Positions 27,882-35,932 of a stretch of 64,000 bases of DNA are shown piece after piece (the first letter of the stretch is position 1; every line of letters begins with the position of its first letter). A model generated the notes under the pieces. The model was not told the DNA's origin, ran no database searches, and saw only the letters and a list, made by a program, of their open reading frames with translations. The position numbers and the translations under genes are program-made. The stretch spans positions 17,069 to 81,068 of the forward strand of contig LADW01000068.1 of assembly GCA_000961695.1 (NCBI GenBank), written 5' to 3'. The DNA comes from Hyphomonadaceae bacterium BRH_c29 (GTDB taxonomy: Bacteria; Pseudomonadota; Alphaproteobacteria; Caulobacterales; Hyphomonadaceae).

Positions 27882-28610
27882 TCAGGGAAATATCTGGCTT
27901 TTCGCGATCGCGGTCGCCACGAGGTGAGCCCGGTTTACGGTCTGCATCTTGTCGCTGGCCCGGCGCAGCGTTTTCTTGACCGTGTCTTCCTGGATGCCGA
28001 GGATCTGGGCGATTTCCCAATTGGACTTACCGGCCGCAGCGAACTGGACGCATTGGGTTTCCCGGTGGGTCAGTTCGGCAACCTTCTGGTACGGGAAAGG
28101 CCCGAGCATGTTTTCGAGATGGTAATAGACAGTCTGGCAGACGATCTCGAGTTCAGCGATTTGTGTCTGCGAGAGACTCAACTTGTTGCCGCCTCCGAGC
28201 GACACACCGCCAGACACGCTGTGCAGGGCATGCATCGGAAACATGATGCCATCCGTGATGCCGTAATCATGCACCATGTCGACAACCATCCTGCCGGCCC
28301 GGGAAGCGTGTTCACGCGCTTCAGCCCAGCTGAAGGGCCGCTTCGATCTCAGGGCACATATGGCGATCGGATCGTGCAGGATCGCCATCTGGCTACGCCG
28401 GTGCTCTTTCAGCTCTTCCGGCCAGTCCGAGACATAGAGGATATCCTTGATGGGAACATTTGCCGGGTTTACCAGCTGACCTAAAAAGATACGTTCGAGC
28501 CCGTATTGTTCGATGAAGCGGGACAGCTCGGAAATCGTCTCATTCGCAGTCTCAGTGACCTGAACCGCGCGGATTGCTTCAAGAACTTTGGAGCCATTAT
28601 AGTCACGCAT
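27882..28610 (-). CDS. LuxR-family quorum-sensing regulator, copy 1
   Basis: The 242-residue regulator has an N-terminal autoinducer-binding domain (YVSDWPEELKEHRRSQ, HDPIAICALRSKRPFSWAEA, with the conserved Asp-Pro and Trp) and a C-terminal GerE-type helix-turn-helix (LTHRETQCVQFAAAGKSNWE, then IAQILGIQEDTVKKTLRRAS). One position usually occupied by Tyr in TraR-type pockets (Y61) appears to be Leu here. The start at 28610 (MRDYNGSKVL) matches the start of its close paralogue at 30374. It directly precedes luxI and is the likely cognate receptor. Confidence 0.93.
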   Translation of the reverse strand: MRDYNGSKVLEAIRAVQVTETANETISELSRFIEQYGLERIFLGQLVNPANVPIKDILYVSDWPEELKEHRRSQMAILHDPIAICALRSKRPFSWAEAREHASRAGRMVVDMVHDYGITDGIMFPMHALHSVSGGVSLGGGNKLSLSQTQIAELEIVCQTVYYHLENMLGPFPYQKVAELTHRETQCVQFAAAGKSNWEIAQILGIQEDTVKKTLRRASDKMQTVNRAHLVATAIAKSQIFP

Positions 28611-28954
28611 GAATAGGCTCCGCTGGAATGGCCAGAGACTAGATTCTTCATGACTAGCGCGCAATAATTTGTCTTGAATCCCGAGAATTTACCGCCTTTG
28701 GTTGAGCAAAAGGGGCCAATCAGGGGTAAATTCCGCTTTGCGCGCAATTTAAGGTTTTCAGGCAACTTCGCGGAGGGTCAACGACCAGGAGTGTCTTCGC
28801 TTACGAGCATCCCAGTCGGCCTGAAGATATGGGAGGAGAGCCACTGCACTGGCAAGCCTCCGGGCAGGCATATCCCCTGGGACCAGATGACCGGCCTTCT
28901 CATGGGGCCTGTGAAAGTCCCTGCGAAATTCGCATGTTCGCGAACCGGCCGATG
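28611..28954. other. Gap between luxR copy 1 and the XRE gene
   Basis: No gene is supported. GAATTTACC at 28685-28693 and GGTAAATTC at 28725-28733 are perfect 9-bp inverted arms 31 nt apart. They lie 75 to 125 bp upstream of luxR copy 1 and may bracket its promoter. Nothing else stands out. Confidence 0.4.
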
Positions 28955-29353
28955 TCAGGGCGCAGTCGACAAGGCTTTCAGGATCCTGGCCATGTCCTTC
29001 AGTGTCCTGGCAGACTGTGCCTTCTCCACCCAGAAACGGCATTCCCGGCGCAAGTCATCGCTGGCGGAGCCTTCGACTTTTTTCTTCGGCGCAGAGCCGT
29101 CCTGGAACAGGCTCTCTACCGGCACGCACAAGACTTCGTTCAAACTGAACAGCATGCCTGCGCTGACCCGATTGGTGCCGGTTTCATATTTCTGGAGTTG
29201 CTGGTGGGTAATCCCAAGGGAGCTTCCGAGGTCTGCCAGGGTCAGGCCTCTCTCCAGGCGGAAGTTTCGGACATTCTCTCCGACGGTCCGGTCGGCGTCA
29301 TTGGGGGCGCGGGATGTGTGCTTGAATTTCCTCGCCGGTTTCGGTTTTGCCAT
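28955..29353 (-). CDS. XRE-family transcriptional regulator
   Basis: The 132-residue protein has a Cro/C1 helix-turn-helix at about residues 25-80 (VRNFRLERGLTLADLGSSLG, then ITHQQLQKYETGTNRVSAGM), the pattern common in alphaproteobacteria, followed by a short helical C-terminus with no recognised domain. It lies between two near-identical luxR genes on the same strand, where it may set when the quorum block is expressed. TATCCC/GGGATA arms at 29489-29507 upstream could be its operator. Function beyond DNA binding is unknown. Confidence 0.85.
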   Translation of the reverse strand: MAKPKPARKFKHTSRAPNDADRTVGENVRNFRLERGLTLADLGSSLGITHQQLQKYETGTNRVSAGMLFSLNEVLCVPVESLFQDGSAPKKKVEGSASDDLRRECRFWVEKAQSARTLKDMARILKALSTAP

Positions 29354-29645
29354 CTTCGACGCGCCCTCCTGAATTATACGTTTCTTTGTAGGGTAGCATA
29401 TCGACAGGCCGAATGGACGTCGAGTGAAATGCTCTGGGTGGTGATGGGCCCGGTCAGCGACCGTAGTGTTTATCCCGCATATTTCACATATCCCTCTACG
29501 TGGGATAATCTTTCCAAGATCAATGCGATAAGAGACTCCTCAACAAGAAGATTGAGGCAACCGGGACCGCCTTGTCGAAAGCCCGCACCCTTTGTTCATG
29601 GCGTATCCCAGTTCCGTCATCCTAGGCCTCCTGATCAACGGCCCG

Positions 29646-30374
29646 TTAAGGAAAAATCTGGCTTTTTGCGATCGCTGTGGCAACGAGATGTGCCCGGTTC
29701 ACGGCATCGAGCTTGTCGCTGGCCCGGCGCAGGGTCTTCTTGACCGTGTCTTCCTTAATCCCGAGGATCTGGGCGATTTCCCAATTAGACTTGCCGGCCG
29801 CTGCGAACTGCACGCACTCAGTTTCCCGGCACGTGAGCTCAGCGACTATCTGGTAGGGGAATGGCCCGAGCATCGCTTCGAGGTGGTAATACACAGCCTG
29901 GCAGACGATCTCGAGCTCGGCGATATGTGTCGGTGTAAGGTCAAGTTTCTTGCTCGTGCCGAGTGAGACACCGCCACTGACACTGTGGAGAGCATGCATC
30001 GGGAACATCATGCCTTCGCGAAGGCCATAATCATGGACCATGTCCACGACCATCCTGCCGGCCCTTGAGGCATGTTCACGGGCCTCGGCCCAACTGAACG
30101 GGCGCTTGGACCGTAGGGCGCAGATGGCGACCGGGTCATGCAGGATCGCCATTTGGTTCTGCCGGTGCGCCTTGAGCTCGTGCGGCCAGTCGGAAACATA
30201 GAGGATGTCCTTCAAGGGCACGTTGGCGGGATTGACCAACTGGCCCAGGAAGATCCGCTCAAATCCGTACCGCCCTATAAACTCGGCCAGAATGCCGATT
30301 GCCTCCTCCACGGCTCGCGTCGCCTGGACCGAGCGGATCGCGGCAAGGACTGAAGATCCATCATAATCGCGCAT
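29646..30374 (-). CDS. LuxR-family quorum-sensing regulator, copy 2
   Basis: The protein has 242 residues, the same length as copy 1, and by eye about four fifths of positions are identical; most differences fall in residues 8-35 and around 145-150. It has the same domains: an autoinducer-binding region (HDPVAICALRSKRPFSWAEA) and a helix-turn-helix (GKSNWEIAQILGIKEDTVKK), ending AKSQIFP. No second luxI is adjacent, so it either shares the signal of the nearby LuxI or senses one made elsewhere. It is divergent from the TPR-LicD gene of the lasso locus. Confidence 0.92.
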   Translation of the reverse strand: MRDYDGSSVLAAIRSVQATRAVEEAIGILAEFIGRYGFERIFLGQLVNPANVPLKDILYVSDWPHELKAHRQNQMAILHDPVAICALRSKRPFSWAEAREHASRAGRMVVDMVHDYGLREGMMFPMHALHSVSGGVSLGTSKKLDLTPTHIAELEIVCQAVYYHLEAMLGPFPYQIVAELTCRETECVQFAAAGKSNWEIAQILGIKEDTVKKTLRRASDKLDAVNRAHLVATAIAKSQIFP

Positions 30375-30443
30375 GCGAGGACTCCACGGGTCCGCCAGAC
30401 ACTCTTTTTACCGAAGGGCGCGAGACCCACTCCACGTCGCCCC

Positions 30444-30483
30444 AAGATTGAATCTTAGGTTGTTTTCTAATTCTACCTATAAT
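30444..30483 (+). promoter_or_regulatory. Promoter region of the lasso arm with operator-like palindrome
   Basis: TATAAT at 30478-30483 is a consensus -10 box. The 13-bp palindrome AAGATT-G-AATCTT (30444-30456) overlaps the expected -35 position. A 7-bp hairpin (CCGCCTC/GAGGCGG, 30523-30540) follows in the leader. The palindrome could bind one of the adjacent LuxR or XRE proteins; this is inferred. Confidence 0.45.
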
Positions 30484-30615
30484 ATTTTTTGGCGCAAGCT
30501 TTCTGGCAAGGCCCGTGACGCTCCGCCTCAGATGAGGCGGCCCCGGAGACGAGCGACCCGGGCTCCGGAAAGAGCGCTGTCGCGAGACAGGAAACAAGAT
30601 TCACTGGAGCCCTCT

Positions 30616-32028
30616 ATGTCCCGTCGCCCCCAAGGACCGCCTGCCGCCAACCCACCTGCAAGCCCGCCTGGTACAGTTGAGCCAGGCACGCGTTGGGAGC
30701 ATTGTATGCGCGCCGGCTTGACCTTGATGAACAAGGGCACCCCTGCCGAAGGACTGGAGTTTCTTCGCCGGGCCGAAAGCTTGCGCCCGACGCACCTTTC
30801 CACGCTCCAGGCCGTGGCCACCGCTTTCCTGAGGACGGGCGATGCCGCCTCAGCGCTCGAACGTTTCGGCAAGGCATTGGCAGTCGAACCTGCATGTAGC
30901 GCCGCCCTGCATGGCAAGGGCCTGGCACTCCATGCGCTCGGGGACCGGTTTGGCGCCCTGACGGCTTTTCGCGCGATGGCCGCGCAAGACCCTGACGCGT
31001 GGAAGGCGTGGCAATCGATCGCCGACATTACCGACGACGAGGGGGAACGTTTGGTCGCAATCGACCAAGCTGCGGTCATCCTCGCAAGGCTGTGCGCAGG
31101 CCCGGCAGCACCGGCCCAGCTCTTGCCGGTTTGCGCCGACAGCCTCGTCCAAGCGCACCGACATGAAGATGCACGGGAATTCATTACATTGAATGCCGCC
31201 CGGTTCAGGACGCCCGCAGATGCCTGCAACAGGCTTGCGGATGCCCATTACCAAGCTGGTGCCTTCCGCGAGGCGTTCTTCCATAAGGCCCGGGCGCTCG
31301 ACCTGCTGACACCGGAAGATATCCCGCCACCGCGCCCGGCGCAGCTATTCGATACCGTCGCCGCCATGCTCGCCCTGGAGGGTATCTCAGCCATCCTCCG
31401 CGCCCGAGGGATCCGCTTCTTCCTTGTGGCAGGCACCCTGCTCGGCTTGGTGCGTGATGGCGCGCTCCTCACCAGTGACCGGGATGTGGATATCGGGGTT
31501 TTCCGGTCCAGGGCGGGAACGCCAGACATTGCCGGATTGGTCCGGACACATCCGGACTTGTTCCTTCGCCGCGATGCCCGGCCCGGCGAGCGCTACTATG
31601 CCATCCTCTATAAGGGGACCGGCATCGATATCTTTCTGCATGATACCACGGATGATGGGCACGTAACGTGCGGGGTCGGCGACCATCCAGGCGACATCCA
31701 ATGGAGGTATGACCGGTTTGGCCTGGCCGATGCCCACCTTGCCGGTAAGGCCTGGCAAGTACCGGAAGATCCGAGCTCTTACCTGCGCCAGACCTATGGC
31801 CAGGGCTGGCAAGACCCAGATCCCGGCTTTGCCTCCGCGATCAGCTCTCCCGCGCTCTACCAGGTCGATCCGTATGCCCGCGCTTACTATTCTGTTGCCC
31901 GGGCGCGCAAGGCGCTCCTGACCGGTGACAGGGACAAGGCAAGGGCGCTCCTCTCACAATCTCCCATCCCTATGGGTGAGCTTTCCCTATTCTCCGCTGC
32001 GCCGCCACATGGCAACAGCCAGGCCTAA
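30616..32028 (+). CDS. TPR protein with LicD-type phosphotransferase domain
   Basis: The protein of about 470 residues has TPR-like helical repeats at about 20-200 (ALERFGKALAVEPACSAALH) and a LicD/nucleotidyltransferase-fold domain at about 255-420. The latter shows GTLLGLVRDGALLTSDRDVDIGV, with the catalytic Asp-x-Asp in DRDVD, and a further acidic strand GTGIDIFLHD. LicD proteins transfer phosphocholine or similar groups to sugars or proteins. I chose the ATG at 30616 with CTGGAG upstream; an open frame reaches back to 30373. It is 135 bp upstream of the lasso precursor on the same strand, so it may tailor the peptide or attach it to a carrier; this is inference. Confidence 0.8.
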   Translation: MSRRPQGPPAANPPASPPGTVEPGTRWEHCMRAGLTLMNKGTPAEGLEFLRRAESLRPTHLSTLQAVATAFLRTGDAASALERFGKALAVEPACSAALHGKGLALHALGDRFGALTAFRAMAAQDPDAWKAWQSIADITDDEGERLVAIDQAAVILARLCAGPAAPAQLLPVCADSLVQAHRHEDAREFITLNAARFRTPADACNRLADAHYQAGAFREAFFHKARALDLLTPEDIPPPRPAQLFDTVAAMLALEGISAILRARGIRFFLVAGTLLGLVRDGALLTSDRDVDIGVFRSRAGTPDIAGLVRTHPDLFLRRDARPGERYYAILYKGTGIDIFLHDTTDDGHVTCGVGDHPGDIQWRYDRFGLADAHLAGKAWQVPEDPSSYLRQTYGQGWQDPDPGFASAISSPALYQVDPYARAYYSVARARKALLTGDRDKARALLSQSPIPMGELSLFSAAPPHGNSQA

Positions 32029-32122
32029 GGGAAACCCTGCCGCACACGGACACCCCACTATTACGCGCTTTACTTTTCAATTTTTGGTTGACTCTCGAAA
32101 ATGATGAGCGCATCCTCCCTAG

Positions 32123-32139
32123 GTCACCAACAAGGTGAC
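32123..32139 (+). promoter_or_regulatory. Hairpin in the leader of the lasso precursor gene
   Basis: GTCACC-AACAA-GGTGAC is a perfect 6-bp stem 12 nt before the AAGGAG ribosome site of the precursor gene. A TTGACT -35-like box lies at 32088-32093 with no clear -10. It may protect the short mRNA or be an operator. Confidence 0.4.
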
Positions 32140-32163
32140 GACAGGACCAAAAGGAGACTCTCA

Positions 32164-32295
32164 ATGAAACAGGAAAAGCTGATCCCGGAAGAATTCGAGC
32201 CCGTTGAACTCGGTTCCGTCTCGGAAGAAACGCGCGGTTCGTTCGGACTCGCCCAGGAAAACGGCGAACTGCCGTTCACCCGGCAGATCGTCTGA
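32164..32295 (+). CDS. Lasso peptide precursor
   Basis: The 43-residue precursor has a ribosome site AAGGAG 7 nt before the ATG. The leader (residues 1-24) ends SEETR; the penultimate Thr is the hallmark read by lasso proteases, and SxETR-G also ends the astexin-1 leader. The core would be residues 25-43, GSFGLAQENGELPFTRQIV, with Gly1 closing an isopeptide bond to Glu8 and an 11-residue loop and tail. FEP in the leader stands where the YxxP recognition motif usually is. The B and C enzymes follow at once, which makes the call firm. The mature sequence is unlike any lasso peptide I can recall. Confidence 0.93.
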   Translation: MKQEKLIPEEFEPVELGSVSEETRGSFGLAQENGELPFTRQIV

Positions 32296-32311
32296 ACCCG
32301 GACCATCGGAA

Positions 32312-32334
32312 GGGCGCGGCAGGGTCCGCGTCCC
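32312..32334 (+). terminator. Hairpin between precursor and biosynthetic genes
   Basis: GGGCGCGG pairs with CCGCGTCCC (one bulged T), with no U-tract after it. Such a stem between a small precursor gene and its enzymes typically lowers read-through or stabilises the precursor mRNA, giving more substrate than enzyme. Confidence 0.55.
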
Positions 32335-32354
32335 TCCACCTCTCGAGGCAACTC

Positions 32355-33038
32355 ATGCCTGCCGACACCCGACTTCATCCAAGCCTCTCGTATTGCTGCC
32401 ATTCTGGCACGCTTGTCTTCCTGGATGCTGCCCGGGACCGCTATTTTTGCCTCAAGGACGATCAAGCAGGTTTGTTCCGTGAAATTGCCCGCACACAAGC
32501 GGGCGAGAGCCTGCCGCCCAAGGTTTCCGCCTTCCGGGACGAACTCATCCTGTCTGGGATCTTCACCAAGGCACAAGGGGCGGGCAACGTCATCGCCCCG
32601 TGCGCTCACCCAGCCCCCACCGCGTCGGTGTTTGACGCAACAACCAGGCCGCGGGCCACGCTTCGCGACACAGCGCGCTTTTTGTCAGCCTGGGCTGCCT
32701 GCGCGCCCTTCCAGCGCAACCGCAAGATCCAGTCGCTCCTCGACACGGCCCGCCAGTGGAGGGCGCCCCTTCCTCCCTGCGAAAGTCCCGATGAAGCCTG
32801 CCGCCTCGCCGGGACCTTCCATGCGCTCGCGCCCTATTTCATCACCTTGCACGATGCCTGCCTGTTCCGGAGTTACCTGCTGATCCGCTACCTTGCCAGC
32901 GCGGGCGTGGCCGCCGACTGGATTTTCGGGATCCGGCTTTCGCCCTTCGCCGCGCATTGCTGGGTTGAACAGGACGGCCACGTCCTCAACGAGCACCTCG
33001 ACACGGTCCAGGAATTCCAACCCATCCTGTGTGCCTGA
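32355..33038 (+). CDS. Lasso peptide B protein: RRE fused to leader peptidase
   Basis: The 227-residue fusion carries a PqqD-like leader-recognition domain (about 1-85, with VFLDAARDRYFCLKDDQAG) and a transglutaminase-like cysteine protease (about 100-227) that removes the leader. Catalytic Cys169 (LHDACLFRSYLLIRYL) and His201 (AAHCWVEQDG) are clear. The third residue, usually Asp in a VLND context, is Glu213 here (VLNEHLD), unless Asp216 takes over. Single-chain B proteins are the proteobacterial form. GAGG lies 6 nt before the ATG. It is 11 bp from the cyclase gene. Confidence 0.92.
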   Translation: MPADTRLHPSLSYCCHSGTLVFLDAARDRYFCLKDDQAGLFREIARTQAGESLPPKVSAFRDELILSGIFTKAQGAGNVIAPCAHPAPTASVFDATTRPRATLRDTARFLSAWAACAPFQRNRKIQSLLDTARQWRAPLPPCESPDEACRLAGTFHALAPYFITLHDACLFRSYLLIRYLASAGVAADWIFGIRLSPFAAHCWVEQDGHVLNEHLDTVQEFQPILCA

Positions 33039-33049
33039 GGACAACGGCC

Positions 33050-34858
33050 ATGCGATCCTTCTTCGCCATGCTCTGGAACTCAGATGATCCGGATGCGGCC
33101 GAAGCCGCCCGCAGGATCCGGTCGCGCCTTCTTGTCGAGCCAGGCCATGAGGCCAGCTGCCTCGACGCTCCGGGACTTTTTCTTGCGGACCTGTCAATCG
33201 ACCAGGCGACGGCATCCATCGTGCCGGTTGAATGCCCCCAATCCCATTCTGGGTCGGCTGCAATCTTCGGGACATTCTTCAAGCCAGCGCTCTCCGGCGC
33301 GGGTATGGCACGCATCACGACGCTCGACGGGCTGGACGCCGCGCGCATGCTGGACTCAGGCGGCCGGTCGCTTCTCACCGATGGCTGGGGCAGCTATGTC
33401 GGCCTCGTCGCGTCCGGCGCCAACATGTCCATCACCTGCGATCCCACCTCCTCCCTGCCATGCTACTACACCCAGCAAGACGGGGTCACCCTTGCCTTCT
33501 CGCACCTCGAACGCTGCCCCTTTATCGACACGCGCCAGTTCACCCTAAACCTTGGCTTCCTGGCACGCTTGCTTGCCTATGACCGGCTCCAGACCGGGGA
33601 AACAGGCTTCAATGAGGTGCGCGAGCTCCTTGGCGGCGAGGGCCTCTTCCTAACCGCTGGCACCTGTGTCACCGAACAGGTCTGGGATCCCAGGACCATC
33701 GCAGAAAGGCCATTGCGGGCGCGCCCGGAAGAGGCTGCCGAAATGCTCAGGCAAACGGCACAAGGTGTGGTCGCGAGCTGGAGCCGGCTGTTCGACCCGG
33801 TCCATGTCGACCTGTCGGGCGGGTTTGATTCCTCTGCCCTGTGCGGCCTCCTTGCCCGCGTGAACGGATCGCAAGCCACGATTGCCGTTCATCAATGCCT
33901 CCAGTCGGGCGATCCGCCGGAGGCTGGCTACGCACGCGAGGCTGCGGCCCATGCCGACATGCCATACAAGGGAATCCAGCTTGACCCGGCGCGGCCTGTC
34001 CCGCCCGCTGGCAGCCATCCCCTTTCCGCGCGTCCCCATAGACAATTTATCGGCATGGACCTTTCCGGGCCGCGCGCTGCAGCCGACCTCCCGATTGCCG
34101 ATGCGACCTTTACCGGCCAAGGCGGTGACCACCTCTTCCTCGCCGACAAGAGCCCGCTTGGCTTCTGCGATTTCCTGACACTGGAAGGCATCAATGCCCG
34201 CACCGGAGAGGAACTGCTCAATGCGGCAAGGCTCTCAGGCCGTTCGGCCTGGTCCGTTCTGGCAACCTGCTTGCCACGCCTGGTGGCGCGCAGCGGGCAA
34301 AGCGACCTAGCTCGCGCGATTGCCGCGCGCCGCGCCGGGAGCCCTGACCGTTCGATGACAGACTTACCATCCTGGATGCAGGATCCTGCAGGGCTCCCGC
34401 CGGCAAAGTTCAACCAGGCCTGCAACCTCATGCACATGGTCCAAGTGCGAGAACAGTTCGACCGTCCGTGGACACATAATGTTGTCCATCCGTTTATATC
34501 CCAGCCGCTGGTCAGCCTCTGCCTGCAAATCCCAGCCTACATGCTCACCCTGGGCGGCGAGAACCGGGGCCTCGCCCGAATGGCCTTCAAGGGCCTGCTT
34601 CCCGAAAGGATCCGGCGGCGCATGACCAAAGGGACATCGACGGGTTATTTCATGGACTACCTCTTAGCCAATCACGACACGGTCATCGGCGCCCTGCGGG
34701 GGGGCGCCTTGGAAAAGGCCGGGCTCATCCACCCGAGCGACCTTGATACCCTGGTTTCAAAGGACTTGTACAAGCTCGCCCATACGGGCCGACGGCTGTT
34801 GGTCTGGTACACGATCGAGGCGTGGTTGCGGGCCTGGAACCAGCATCTCGGGCCGTAA
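33050..34858 (+). CDS. Lasso peptide cyclase, asparagine-synthetase-like (C protein)
   Basis: This protein of about 602 residues adenylates the ring carboxylate and closes the isopeptide bond. The N-terminal half resembles a glutamine-amidotransferase-like domain without its Cys, as in lasso cyclases. The ATP pyrophosphatase loop is HVDLSGGFDSSALCGLL at about residue 255. FTGQGGDHLFLADKSPL and the C-terminal MTKGTSTGYF segment fit the asparagine-synthetase core. The start at 33050 has TGAGGAC upstream; the frame opens at 33029. A 7-bp hairpin follows the stop. No transporter gene is next to it. Confidence 0.93.
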   Translation: MRSFFAMLWNSDDPDAAEAARRIRSRLLVEPGHEASCLDAPGLFLADLSIDQATASIVPVECPQSHSGSAAIFGTFFKPALSGAGMARITTLDGLDAARMLDSGGRSLLTDGWGSYVGLVASGANMSITCDPTSSLPCYYTQQDGVTLAFSHLERCPFIDTRQFTLNLGFLARLLAYDRLQTGETGFNEVRELLGGEGLFLTAGTCVTEQVWDPRTIAERPLRARPEEAAEMLRQTAQGVVASWSRLFDPVHVDLSGGFDSSALCGLLARVNGSQATIAVHQCLQSGDPPEAGYAREAAAHADMPYKGIQLDPARPVPPAGSHPLSARPHRQFIGMDLSGPRAAADLPIADATFTGQGGDHLFLADKSPLGFCDFLTLEGINARTGEELLNAARLSGRSAWSVLATCLPRLVARSGQSDLARAIAARRAGSPDRSMTDLPSWMQDPAGLPPAKFNQACNLMHMVQVREQFDRPWTHNVVHPFISQPLVSLCLQIPAYMLTLGGENRGLARMAFKGLLPERIRRRMTKGTSTGYFMDYLLANHDTVIGALRGGALEKAGLIHPSDLDTLVSKDLYKLAHTGRRLLVWYTIEAWLRAWNQHLGP

Positions 34859-34862
34859 TCCG

Positions 34863-34881
34863 GGAGCGGTTCGCCCGCTCC
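34863..34881 (+). terminator. Hairpin after the lasso cyclase gene
   Basis: GGAGCGG-TTCGC-CCGCTCC is a perfect 7-bp GC-rich stem beginning 4 nt after the stop codon. It has no T-run but is well placed to mark the end of the licD-A-B-C transcript. Confidence 0.5.
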
Positions 34882-35119
34882 GCCGCCCCCTGTTTGCAGG
34901 AATGGTGGCATTCGCTGCGCCCAAGCATAGTCGAATATTCCAAAATGTTCTTATTCAACCCCGCAATCGACAGCCAAGATATATTCATATTTCCAATGAA
35001 TACTGGTCGTTAGGATTATACGGGGCGGTATTTTTTTAAGTGAAGTGCATGAATTTTCAATAAGATATGTTGCAGAATGTGGAACATCATCCCTACATTG
35101 GCGGCGAAGGAAATCTCAG

Positions 35120-35710
35120 ATGACCGCGCTCAACGCCCTGAAAAAAAGACTGCGTCCGGGACAGGTGTACCGGCGCAAGGAGCTTGCCCGCTGGTCGAAT
35201 GCGGTCGACCGCCATCTGCGTCTGCTGCTCGAAGAAGGCCGCCTAGAGAAAGTCGGCCCCGGTCTTTACATGGCGCCACGGAAGACCCGCTTCGGTTCCG
35301 CGCCTGCGCGGCCGGAAAAACTGGTTGAGAGCTTTCTCGGGGACGACCGCTTCCTGCTGGTCTTGCCGAACGCTTATAACAGTCTCGGGCTCGGCACGAC
35401 GCAACTCTATAACGAGCCGGTGGTCTACAACCGAAAACGCCATGGACGCTTCGAACTGGATGGACGTCCTTATGATTTCCGGATGCGGGGATCTGTGCCG
35501 TCCGGTCTCAGCGAGGAATTCCTGCTTGTGGACCTGCTGCACAATCTCGACCGGCTGCCGGAGGACAAAGCAGCCGTCCTGCCGAAGGCGCTAAAGCGCG
35601 CAGGAGGCATGGATCGGACGCGTCTTGTACGCGCGGTCCGGGATTACGGTTCAGCGCGGGCAAGACGGCTGCTTGAACCTGTCCTGGCCGAACCGCTTGC
35701 GGCTGCGTGA
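35120..35710 (+). CDS. AbiEi-type antitoxin (type IV toxin-antitoxin)
   Basis: The 196-residue protein has an N-terminal winged helix (VYRRKELARWSNAVDRHLRLLLEEGRLEKVGPGLYMAPR, given here as the helix and wing) and a C-terminal region typical of AbiEi antitoxins, which repress their own promoter and counter AbiEii nucleotidyltransferase toxins. The ATG at 35120 has AAGGAAA upstream in an AT-rich leader unlike its surroundings. Its stop overlaps the toxin start by one nucleotide (TGATG), the usual AbiE layout, but the toxin gene is broken, so this is an orphan. Confidence 0.8.
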   Translation: MTALNALKKRLRPGQVYRRKELARWSNAVDRHLRLLLEEGRLEKVGPGLYMAPRKTRFGSAPARPEKLVESFLGDDRFLLVLPNAYNSLGLGTTQLYNEPVVYNRKRHGRFELDGRPYDFRMRGSVPSGLSEEFLLVDLLHNLDRLPEDKAAVLPKALKRAGGMDRTRLVRAVRDYGSARARRLLEPVLAEPLAAA

Positions 35711-35902
35711 TGCTGTTGCATGAGCTGCCCGACTTCAATGACCTCATCGCCGTCGCGGCGAGACGCGAAGGCATCGATCCAGGCCTTGTGGAAAAGGACG
35801 ACTGGATCATGCACTGCCTTTTGGGGCCTGCAGCAGCAGTGTCGCAGCCGTGTGCCGGAGATGGACCTCCAAGGCGCCCAGCGCGGTCTGGCTTGTTTTT
35901 AG
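35710..35902 (+). pseudogene. AbiEii toxin remnant
   Basis: The start is readable (MLLHELPDFNDLIAVAARRE, then EKDDWIMHCL), a standard AbiEii/nucleotidyltransferase N-terminus in which EKDYWI is usual. At about 35820 a probable extra T shifts the frame: WGLQQQ continues in the next frame, then similarity to the expected ELKGGTSLSKG catalytic segment is lost and a stop follows. Only about 60 of some 300 codons remain. The catalytic domain is absent, so no toxin can be made. Confidence 0.8.
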
Positions 35903-35932
35903 TCCGCTCCTGCAGCGGCCATGTCCTTCCAG

